This document shows positions 1 through 6,456 of a DNA stretch of 12,014 bases, piece after piece (positions within the stretch are counted from its first letter, which is position 1; every line of letters begins with the position of its first letter). The DNA comes from Bacteroidota bacterium (GTDB lineage Bacteria; Bacteroidota; Bacteroidia; Flavobacteriales; Weeksellaceae), in NCBI GenBank assembly GCA_023448955.1, contig JAEXJU010000305.1, positions 1 to 12,014 of the forward strand, given 5' to 3'. The translations under genes were made by a program, and so were the position numbers. The notes beneath the pieces are model-generated. The model searched no databases. It had not been told where the DNA came from and saw only the letters and a program-made list of their open reading frames with translations.

Positions 1-5
1 ATTCC

Positions 6-13
6 TATTTTTG
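6..13 (+). promoter_or_regulatory. Probable -7 element of the str operon promoter
   Basis: The sequence TATTTTTG matches the Bacteroidota -7 consensus TAnnTTTG and is followed by CACCC. Transcription would start near position 19-20, leaving an rpsL leader of under 20 nt with no room for a large regulatory structure. The matching -33 element (TTG or TTTG, about 19 bases upstream) would lie outside the window, so only half of the promoter can be seen. Confidence 0.6.
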
Positions 14-37
14 CACCCTAAAATAAAAAGCAATTAA

Positions 38-451
38 ATGCCTACTATTCAACAATTAGTAAGAAAAGGAAGAGCCACGCTTGCCAAGAAGAGCAAATCG
101 GCTGCCCTTGATTCTTGTCCACAAAGACGAGGTGTATGTACGAGAGTATATACTACCACTCCTAAGAAACCTAACTCTGCACTTAGAAAAGTAGCAAGGG
201 TAAGACTTTCTAACGGTAAAGAAGTCAACGCTTATATCCCGGGCGAAGGACATAATCTTCAAGAGCACTCGATAGTATTGGTAAGAGGCGGAAGGGTGAA
301 AGACCTACCGGGAGTACGTTACCACATCGTAAGAGGTGCATTGGACACTGCAGGTGTAAATGGAAGAACTCAGAGAAGATCTAAGTACGGTGCTAAGAGA
401 CCTAAACCAGGACAAGCTGCTGCAGCGCCTGCAAAAGGTAAGAAAAAATAA
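38..451 (+). CDS. rpsL: 30S ribosomal protein uS12 (S12)
   Basis: uS12 sits at the decoding centre of the 30S subunit and helps monitor codon-anticodon pairing. The 137-residue product has the family core: the TTPKKPNSALRK segment at about residues 40-51, GEGHNLQEHS near 69-78, and GGRVKDLPGVRYH near 84-96. Lys43 and Lys88, the two classic positions of streptomycin-resistance changes, are both still lysine. The C-terminus carries an Ala/Lys-rich tail of about a dozen residues (GQAAAAPAKGKKK), longer than in E. coli S12. The start is the ATG about 25 bases after the -7 element, and there is no Shine-Dalgarno sequence, as expected in this phylum. It is the first gene of the operon; rpsG follows after 23 bases. 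Confidence 0.98.
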   Translation: MPTIQQLVRKGRATLAKKSKSAALDSCPQRRGVCTRVYTTTPKKPNSALRKVARVRLSNGKEVNAYIPGEGHNLQEHSIVLVRGGRVKDLPGVRYHIVRGALDTAGVNGRTQRRSKYGAKRPKPGQAAAAPAKGKKK

Positions 452-474
452 TCATTAAATAAGGTACAGAAGCA

Positions 475-951
475 ATGAGAAAGACAAAAGCGAAAAAAAG
501 ACCGTTGTTACCAGATCCAAAATTTAATGATCAATTGGTAACGAGATTCGTAAACAACTTAATGCTTGACGGTAAGAAGTCAATCGCATTCAAAATTTTC
601 TATGATGCACTAGATATCGTAGAAACTAAAAAAGGAGATACTGAAAAAACTTCACTTGAAATCTGGAAAGATGCATTAACAAACGTTATGCCTCACGTAG
701 AAGTACGTTCCAGAAGAGTAGGTGGAGCAAACTTCCAGATTCCTATGCCAATCAGAGCAGATAGAAAAATTTCTATGGCTATGAAATGGTTAATCAAATA
801 TTCTAAGGCTAGAAATGATAAGTCTATGGCTTTGAAATTGGCTAACGAAGTAGTAGCTGCTTCAAGAGAAGAAGGTGCTGCTTTCAAAAAGAAATCTGAT
901 ACTCACAAAATGGCGGAAGCTAACAGGGCTTTCTCACACTTTAAATTCTAA
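475..951 (+). CDS. rpsG: 30S ribosomal protein uS7 (S7)
   Basis: uS7 is a primary 16S rRNA binding protein that nucleates assembly of the 30S head and lines the E site. The 158-residue length is normal for bacterial S7. The basic N-terminus (MRKTKAKKR) and the signature around residues 79-92 (RRVGGANFQIPMPI) identify it. It ends in SHFKF. In E. coli S7 is the translational repressor of the str operon; nothing in the short rpsL-rpsG spacer (452-474, AT-rich) looks like the E. coli S7 target, so this mode of control is not supported here. The gap to fusA is 6 bases, so the genes are probably co-transcribed and may be translationally coupled. Confidence 0.98.
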   Translation: MRKTKAKKRPLLPDPKFNDQLVTRFVNNLMLDGKKSIAFKIFYDALDIVETKKGDTEKTSLEIWKDALTNVMPHVEVRSRRVGGANFQIPMPIRADRKISMAMKWLIKYSKARNDKSMALKLANEVVAASREEGAAFKKKSDTHKMAEANRAFSHFKF

Positions 952-957
952 TTAGAT

Positions 958-3075
958 ATGAGTAGAGATCTTAAAATTACAAGAAATATTGGTATTGCTG
1001 CGCTCATCGATGCCGGTAAAACTACGACTACTGAAAGGATTTTATTCTATACAGGTGTAAACCACAAAATTGGAGAGGTTCACGATGGTGCTTCTACAAT
1101 GGACTGGATGGAGCAGGAAGCAGAAAGAGGTATTACTATTACTTCTGCTGCAACTACTTGTAACTGGAATTTCCCAACAGATCAGGGTAAGAAATTACCT
1201 GAAACAAAACCTTACCACTTCAACATCATCGATACACCGGGACACGTTGACTTCACTGTAGAAGTAAACAGATCTTTGAGAGTATTGGACGGTTTGGTAT
1301 TCTTATTCTCTGCAGTAGATGGAGTAGAGCCTCAGTCTGAAACCAACTGGAGATTGGCTGACAACTACAAAGTTGCAAGAATGGGATTCGTAAACAAAAT
1401 GGACAGACAAGGTGCTGATTTCTTGAACGTTGTAAAACAAGTAAAAGAAATGTTGGGTTCTAACGCCGTTCCAATCGTTTTACCAATCGGTGCTGAAGAA
1501 GATTTCAAAGGGGTTGTAGACTTAATTAAGAACAGAGCAATCATCTGGGACGAGGCTGGACAAGGTGCTACTTACGAGGTAGTTCCAATTCCGGAAGATA
1601 TGAAGGATGAAGTTCTTGAATATAGAGAGAAATTAGTAGAAGCTGTAGCTGACTATGATGAAACTTTGATGGAGAAATTCTTCGAAGATCCGGATTCAAT
1701 TTCTGAAGAGGAAATCAACGAAGCACTTAGAAAAGCGACTATCGATCTTTCTATCATCCCAATGACTTGTGGATCTTCTTTCAAAAACAAAGGAGTTCAG
1801 TTTATGTTGGATGCTGTTTGTAAATATCTTCCTTCTCCACTAGATAAGGATAACATTACAGGTACAGACCCAAGAACTGATGCTGAAATCGAAAGAAAAC
1901 CATCTGTTCAGGAACCTTTCTCTGCATTGGCTTTCAAAATTGCTACTGACCCTTTCGTAGGTAGATTAGCATTCTTCAGAGCTTATTCAGGTAGATTGGA
2001 TGCTGGTTCTTATGTTCTGAACACAAGATCTGGTAACAAAGAAAGAATTTCCAGAATCTATCAGATGCACGCTAACAAGCAAAATCCGGTTGAGTTTATC
2101 GAAGCTGGTGATATTGGTGCAGCTGTAGGATTTAAAGATATCAAAACAGGAGATACATTATCTGATGAAAAGAACCCAATCGTTCTTGAGTCTATGATCT
2201 TCCCAGATCCGGTAATCGGTATCGCTGTTGAGCCTAAAACTAAGGCTGACCAGGATAAAATGGGTAACGCTTTAGCTAAATTGGCTGAAGAGGATCCAAC
2301 ATTCCAGGTTAAAACTGACGAGGCTTCAGGACAAACTATTATCTCAGGTATGGGTGAGCTTCACCTTGACATTATTGTTGACCGTATGAGAAGAGAGTTC
2401 AAGGTTGAAGTAAATCAGGGACAACCTCAGGTAGAATATAAAGAAGCTCTTACACAAACTGCTAACCACAGAGAAGTTTACAAAAAGCAATCTGGTGGTA
2501 GAGGTAAGTTCGCGGATATCGTATTCACCATTGGTCCTGCTGACGAAGGTAAGACAGGTCTTGAATTCATCAACGAAATCAAAGGTGGTAACATTCCAAA
2601 AGAATTTATCCCTTCTGTTGAAAAAGGATTCAGAGAGGCTATGAAAAATGGTCCTTTGGCTGGATTTGAAGTTGAAGCGATGAAAATCACATTGAAAGAT
2701 GGATCTTTCCACGCAGTTGACTCCGATCAGTTATCTTTCGAATTAGCTGCAAAAATGGGATTCAAAGAATCTGGTAGAGCTGCTAAGGCTGTTATTATGG
2801 AGCCGATTATGAAACTGGAAGTTGTAACTCCGGAGGAATATATGGGTGATATCGTAGGTGACCTTAACAGAAGAAGAGGTACTGTAAACGGTATGGATGA
2901 TAGAAACAACGCTAAAGTTATCAAGGCTTTCGTTCCACTATCTGAAATGTTTGGTTATGTAACTTCTCTTAGAACTTTGTCTTCAGGTAGAGCAACATCT
3001 TCTATGGAATTCGAGAAATACGAAGCTGCTCCTACGAACGTTGCTGAAGATGTAATCGCTAAGGCAAAAGGTTAA
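958..3075 (+). CDS. fusA: Translation elongation factor G (EF-G)
   Basis: EF-G is the GTPase that drives tRNA-mRNA translocation and, with ribosome recycling factor, splits ribosomes. The 705-residue product has the full family layout: GTPase domain I (about 1-295), beta-barrel domain II (about 310-400), then domains III, IV and V. Visible motifs are the P-loop DAGKTT (18-23), switch I RGITI (57-61), DTPGH (92-96) with catalytic His96, NKMD (146-149) and a G5-like GSS near 272. Domain IV has HAVDSD, and domain V has the RRRGTVNGM segment. One oddity is that the usual AHIDAGK reads ALIDAGK, with Leu16 (codon CTC, 1003-1005) in place of His. The gene lies 6 bases after rpsG. No tuf follows; rpsJ comes next after 18 bases. 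Confidence 0.98.
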   Translation: MSRDLKITRNIGIAALIDAGKTTTTERILFYTGVNHKIGEVHDGASTMDWMEQEAERGITITSAATTCNWNFPTDQGKKLPETKPYHFNIIDTPGHVDFTVEVNRSLRVLDGLVFLFSAVDGVEPQSETNWRLADNYKVARMGFVNKMDRQGADFLNVVKQVKEMLGSNAVPIVLPIGAEEDFKGVVDLIKNRAIIWDEAGQGATYEVVPIPEDMKDEVLEYREKLVEAVADYDETLMEKFFEDPDSISEEEINEALRKATIDLSIIPMTCGSSFKNKGVQFMLDAVCKYLPSPLDKDNITGTDPRTDAEIERKPSVQEPFSALAFKIATDPFVGRLAFFRAYSGRLDAGSYVLNTRSGNKERISRIYQMHANKQNPVEFIEAGDIGAAVGFKDIKTGDTLSDEKNPIVLESMIFPDPVIGIAVEPKTKADQDKMGNALAKLAEEDPTFQVKTDEASGQTIISGMGELHLDIIVDRMRREFKVEVNQGQPQVEYKEALTQTANHREVYKKQSGGRGKFADIVFTIGPADEGKTGLEFINEIKGGNIPKEFIPSVEKGFREAMKNGPLAGFEVEAMKITLKDGSFHAVDSDQLSFELAAKMGFKESGRAAKAVIMEPIMKLEVVTPEEYMGDIVGDLNRRRGTVNGMDDRNNAKVIKAFVPLSEMFGYVTSLRTLSSGRATSSMEFEKYEAAPTNVAEDVIAKAKG

Positions 3076-3093
3076 TATTTAAATTAGATTAAA

Positions 3094-3399
3094 ATGTCAC
3101 AAAGAATCAGAATAAAACTTAAATCTTACGATTACAACTTGGTAGATAAATCTGCAGAGAAAATCGTAAAAACGGTAAAGGCGACTGGTGCTGTTGTAAA
3201 CGGACCAATTCCATTGCCAACGAACAAGAGAATCTTCACGGTGTTAAGATCTCCGCACGTAAACAAGAAAGCTAGAGAGCAGTTCCAATTATCAGCTCAC
3301 AAAAGACTGATGGATATCTACTCTTCTTCTTCTAAAACTGTAGATGCTCTAATGAAATTAGAACTTCCTTCAGGTGTAGACGTAGAAATTAAAGTGTGA
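3094..3399 (+). CDS. rpsJ: 30S ribosomal protein uS10 (S10)
   Basis: uS10 is a protein of the 30S head and, in other bacteria, also the NusE partner of NusB and NusG in transcription antitermination. The 101-residue length is standard. Diagnostic segments are the N-terminal RIRIKLKSYD, the GPIPLPTNK loop near the middle, and LRSPHVNKKAREQF, followed by a regular C-terminal beta strand ending in DVEIKV. In most bacteria rpsJ heads the S10 operon and is followed at once by rplC. Here it is instead the last gene of the str unit and is closed by a strong terminator, with rplC almost 7 kb downstream. Confidence 0.98.
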   Translation: MSQRIRIKLKSYDYNLVDKSAEKIVKTVKATGAVVNGPIPLPTNKRIFTVLRSPHVNKKAREQFQLSAHKRLMDIYSSSSKTVDALMKLELPSGVDVEIKV

Positions 3400-3419
3400 T
3401 AATTGCACTTTGCTATGAT

Positions 3420-3458
3420 AAAAAAAAGCCTTTTCCAATTCGGAAAAGGCTTTTTTTT
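3420..3458 (+). terminator. Intrinsic terminator of the str operon
   Basis: A perfect 9-bp GC-containing stem, GCCTTTTCC (3428-3436) with GGAAAAGGC (3442-3450), encloses a 5-base loop. It is flanked by eight A (3420-3427) and eight T (3451-3458), so the stem can extend further and an RNA U-tract follows it. It lies 20 bases after the rpsJ stop. Because the A and T tracts are symmetrical it could also work in the opposite direction, but no convergent gene is present here. Confidence 0.93.
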
Positions 3459-3529
3459 GTCAATCTATCTCACACCTTAAAAAAAGCTTAAAAAACTATT
3501 TATTTAATTTATCAAATATAAATATTTTA

Positions 3530-3546
3530 TAGATTTATTAAATCTA
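3530..3546. repeat. Short AT-rich palindrome upstream of the protease gene
   Basis: Eight bases, TAGATTTA, are repeated as TAAATCTA around a single central T, a perfect inverted repeat of 17 bases. Its right end is 55 bases upstream of the protease -7 element. It could be an operator. The surrounding region (3475-3600) is so AT-rich that a chance origin is quite possible. Confidence 0.3.
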
Positions 3547-3601
3547 ATTGTTAAATGCATATTATTTTTTTAAAAACATTAGATATATAATAATAAAATA
3601 T

Positions 3602-3609
3602 TACATTTG
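3602..3609 (+). promoter_or_regulatory. Probable -7 element of the protease promoter
   Basis: TACATTTG fits the Bacteroidota TAnnTTTG consensus and lies 19 bases before the ATG at 3629, giving a 5' UTR of roughly 12-15 bases. No clear TTG or TTTG -33 element is found at the expected distance (about 3575-3583), so the promoter may be weak or may depend on an activator. The rest of 3459-3601 is very AT-rich spacer without a gene. Confidence 0.5.
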
Positions 3610-3628
3610 TCGCCTTAATTTTATAAAT

Positions 3629-5878
3629 ATGAAGAAAAAGTTAACTACGTTGTTACTTTTAGGAAGTATTCCATTGGTTTATGCACAATGGACAAAATCA
3701 GTTCCTAATGGTGATGTGACAAGAAAAAGTGATAACAATGCCTACTATAAACTAGACATTGAATCTATTAGAGGGCAATTATTAGCTGCAGATAAAGTTG
3801 ATAATAAAGCTGGAGCGGTGACGATAATGATGCCAACATTGAACGGTAAAATGGAACGTTTTTCAGTTAGCAGCTTCCCTGTAATGGATGAAGCTCTGGC
3901 TAATAAGTATCAGCTTGGATCTTATGTAGGAGTTGGGATCGATGATCCTACTAAATATGTAAGATTCAGTGTAGCGCCAAACGATTTCCAGTCAATGATA
4001 ATCAGCAATGGTAAATATGAATTTATTGAGCCAGCCACAGCCGATAAAGCCTATTATTCTATTCACGGGAAAACAAGCAAAACAGGTGCTTTTGTTTGTG
4101 GAACCAAAGAAAGTCCTGCTTCTGTTGAAAAATTGAACGAGTTAGGAAAAAATGGATTAGCTGAAAAGGCAGGGAATAAAAAGTACCATACTCTTAGACT
4201 TGCTGTGTCAGTCACAGGCGAATATGGCGCTTATTTTGGTAGCGCTGCTGCTGCATTGGCACAAATTAATGCAACTATGACCAGAGTTAATGGTGTTTTT
4301 GAACAGGAATTCAACCTACACCTAAATGTCATCAACGCTCCGAATCTTATTTTTACAAACGCATCAACAGATCCTTACAGTGCGGCAGCATCAATGTGCA
4401 AATGGAATTATGAGTTGATGAATGTGCTTCACGGCGGAACATACGGCGTTACAGATGCAGATTTTGACATAGGGCATCTGTTCGGTAGATCCGGAGGCGG
4501 CGGTAATGCTGGCTGTATTGGCTGTATCGGAAGTAATGATGTAACTACTACTTCATATACTGCTGCTAATGGAGGTTGTGGATATGCTTATATCTCACCT
4601 GATAATTATAAAGGAAGTGGAATAACATCTCCCGGAACTGGAGCACCACAAGGCGATAATTTTGACATTGACTATGTTGCTCACGAAATGGGGCACCAGT
4701 TAGGTGATTCACATACTTACAGTTTCTATGAGCAATATCTTAATCAGGAAGTAGAACCAGGATCAGGATCAACCATTATGGGATATGCCGGAATTACTGG
4801 GACTAATACAGATGTTCAGGCACATTCTGATCCATATTTTCATAGTGTGAGTATCGATCAGGTTCAAACAAATCTTGCTTCTAAAACTGTAGATGTTGAA
4901 ACTAATATTACCAATAATCCTCCAGTGGTAACAGCAATGACCGGAACTACTTACACGATTCCAAAATCAACTGCATTTGTACTTACAGCTTCTGCTACAG
5001 ATCCTGACGGCGATGCTTTGACTTATTGCTGGGAAGAGGTAGATGCCAGTACAATTGCAAACGGAATCGGAAAGGCTTCTGGTACTGGTGATGGTGCTTC
5101 TGCTTTAGGAAATACTACTTCGGGAGCAAGTTTCAGATCTTGGCTTCCTACAACTTCTCCTACAAGATATTTCCCTAAGCTGGCAACTGTTCTTGGAGGC
5201 GCAGTGAAAAATGTGACAGATTTTGAAGCCGCATCTACGGTTGCAAGAACGTCCAAGTTCCGAGTTACAGTAAGAGATAATAAACCGGCAGGACAAGCTC
5301 AGACCGCTTATACTACACAGACTGTGGTTGTAGGTTCTGCAGCTGCGTTTACGGTTAATACACCACCTACATTAACCGCAAATGGCAACTCTACTGTTAC
5401 TTGGGTAGTTTCTGGTACAACAGCATCTCCGTACAATGTTGCGAATGTAAAAATTGATTTTACTTCAGATAGTGGTGCAAGCTGGACAACTCTGGCAGCT
5501 TCTGTTCCAAACAGCGGCTCTGCTACTGTTTTTGTTCCGGCTTCTTTGGTGGGTAAAACAGGACACATCAGAGTTTCTGCAATAGGAAATGTTTTCTATG
5601 CGGTGAAACCAGCTACGGTAAGTACAACTTTGGCGGTGACTGATGTTAATAACACAAAATCTGTACAGGTATATCCAAATCCGGTAAGGGATGTCCTTAA
5701 TGTTTCCAACGTTGCAGCTAATGCTTCTTACGAAATCTTCAACTCAGCAGGACAAATTGTTTCCAGAGGAACTTTGGATAGCGGCAGAGCAACTGTGAAC
5801 AGATTGGTAAAAGGTGTTTACTTCATTAATGTAGATAATGGCGGGACAACTATTAAAACCAAGTTTGTAAAAGATTAG
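3629..5878 (+). CDS. Secreted reprolysin-like zinc metalloprotease with a T9SS type A sorting domain
   Basis: This is probably an extracellular metzincin protease of 749 residues. A Sec signal peptide (residues 1-19, cut after VYA) is followed by a likely propeptide to about residue 185, with a single cysteine, Cys157. The catalytic domain (about 186-430) holds HEMGHQLGDSH at 352-362, matching the metzincin zinc site HExxHxxGxxH: His352, His356 and His362 would bind zinc and Glu353 would be catalytic. The Met-turn is IMGYAG with Met384. Two beta-rich Ig-like regions follow (about 435-545 with ATDPDGD, and about 590-670). The C-terminal 70 residues, starting near YPNP at 682-685, form a T9SS type A sorting domain, so export to the surface or medium by type IX secretion is expected. 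I chose ATG 3629 because the signal peptide starts there; an in-frame TTG at 3548 would add 27 residues with no such start. The gene appears monocistronic; the natural substrate is unknown. Confidence 0.93.
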   Translation: MKKKLTTLLLLGSIPLVYAQWTKSVPNGDVTRKSDNNAYYKLDIESIRGQLLAADKVDNKAGAVTIMMPTLNGKMERFSVSSFPVMDEALANKYQLGSYVGVGIDDPTKYVRFSVAPNDFQSMIISNGKYEFIEPATADKAYYSIHGKTSKTGAFVCGTKESPASVEKLNELGKNGLAEKAGNKKYHTLRLAVSVTGEYGAYFGSAAAALAQINATMTRVNGVFEQEFNLHLNVINAPNLIFTNASTDPYSAAASMCKWNYELMNVLHGGTYGVTDADFDIGHLFGRSGGGGNAGCIGCIGSNDVTTTSYTAANGGCGYAYISPDNYKGSGITSPGTGAPQGDNFDIDYVAHEMGHQLGDSHTYSFYEQYLNQEVEPGSGSTIMGYAGITGTNTDVQAHSDPYFHSVSIDQVQTNLASKTVDVETNITNNPPVVTAMTGTTYTIPKSTAFVLTASATDPDGDALTYCWEEVDASTIANGIGKASGTGDGASALGNTTSGASFRSWLPTTSPTRYFPKLATVLGGAVKNVTDFEAASTVARTSKFRVTVRDNKPAGQAQTAYTTQTVVVGSAAAFTVNTPPTLTANGNSTVTWVVSGTTASPYNVANVKIDFTSDSGASWTTLAASVPNSGSATVFVPASLVGKTGHIRVSAIGNVFYAVKPATVSTTLAVTDVNNTKSVQVYPNPVRDVLNVSNVAANASYEIFNSAGQIVSRGTLDSGRATVNRLVKGVYFINVDNGGTTIKTKFVKD

Positions 5879-5899
5879 TAACTGAATTTTAATACCTTT

Positions 5900-5932
5900 A
5901 AGACCTCTATTACAGAGGTCTTTATTTTTTTA
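5900..5932 (+). terminator. Intrinsic terminator after the protease gene
   Basis: A 9-bp perfect stem, AAGACCTCT (5900-5908) with AGAGGTCTT (5914-5922), has the 5-base loop ATTAC and is followed by a T-rich run to about 5932. It begins 22 bases after the protease stop codon and separates the protease from the next gene. Confidence 0.88.
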
Positions 5933-5950
5933 ATGCTAGAGCCATAAAAT

Positions 5951-6445
5951 ATGAAAAGCAAAAATTTTTTCGAAAGATTCGCTAATTGGGCAACTAAGTT
6001 CACAGGGAGTTCATCAGCATTTATTACCGCTACATTAATCGTGTTGATCTGGGCGATCACCGGACCTCTTTTTAATTATTCGGAAACTTGGCAACTGGTG
6101 ATCAATACCGGAACGACAATTATTACTTTTCTGATGGTATTTCTTATTCAGAAAGCTCAGAATAAAGATTCAAAAGCCATACAAATAAAGCTAAACGAAC
6201 TTATTGCATCCAATGAAAAAGCAAGCAATAGAATCGTAGATATTGAAGATCTTACCGAAAAAGAACTGGATCAGCTGCATTGCTACTACGAAATGCTGTC
6301 TGACTATGCTGAGAAAGATGAAGACATACACAGGTCGCATTCAATCGATGCGGCGAAGAAAAATCAGGATCATAAATATGAAGCTTTTCAGAAACGCCAT
6401 GAGGAATGGCTCTCGACACAAAATCAAAAAAAGGAATCGAAATGA
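5951..6445 (+). CDS. Low affinity iron permease family membrane protein
   Basis: This 164-residue protein matches the small bacterial family named low affinity iron permease (Pfam Iron_permease), as I recognise from the pattern FANWATKFTG, then a first helix ending in WAITGP, then WQLVINTGTTIITFLMVFLIQ(K)AQN and IQIKLNELI. It has two membrane segments (about 22-41 and 48-67), a basic N-terminus, and a long charged, probably helical cytoplasmic tail (about 70-164). The name comes from distant similarity to fungal Fet4; iron transport by the short bacterial proteins is not established, and two helices are few for a channel unless it oligomerises. The start ATG 5951 gives the family N-terminus. 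No TAnnTTTG element is visible between the preceding terminator and the start, so expression may rely on readthrough. Its last codons lie inside the downstream terminator hairpin. Confidence 0.85.
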   Translation: MKSKNFFERFANWATKFTGSSSAFITATLIVLIWAITGPLFNYSETWQLVINTGTTIITFLMVFLIQKAQNKDSKAIQIKLNELIASNEKASNRIVDIEDLTEKELDQLHCYYEMLSDYAEKDEDIHRSHSIDAAKKNQDHKYEAFQKRHEEWLSTQNQKKESK

Positions 6446-6455
6446 TTCCTTTTTT
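6426..6455. terminator. Bidirectional terminator shared by two convergent genes
   Basis: The stem GGAATC (6433-6438) with GATTCC (6444-6449) has the loop GAAAT. It is flanked by seven A (6426-6432) and six T (6450-6455), so both strands produce a hairpin followed by U. It serves the iron permease-like gene on the + strand, overlapping its last codons and stop, and the 902-residue gene on the minus strand, whose stop is at 6457-6459. Confidence 0.85.
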
Positions 6456-6456
6456 A

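Noticed and set aside
2344..2924. Open frames on the minus strand inside fusA (about 65-122 codons)
   Set aside because: They are antisense to a fully conserved gene, have no promoter or recognisable product, and reflect the codon bias of fusA.
3548..3628. N-terminal extension of the metalloprotease from an in-frame TTG
   Set aside because: It would put 27 residues before an obvious signal peptide and would start upstream of the likely promoter; ATG 3629 fits both the -7 element and the signal peptide.
5023..5568. Minus-strand open frames under the protease Ig-like region
   Set aside because: They are antisense shadows of a Thr/Ala/Ser-rich repeat-like region, with no supporting signals.
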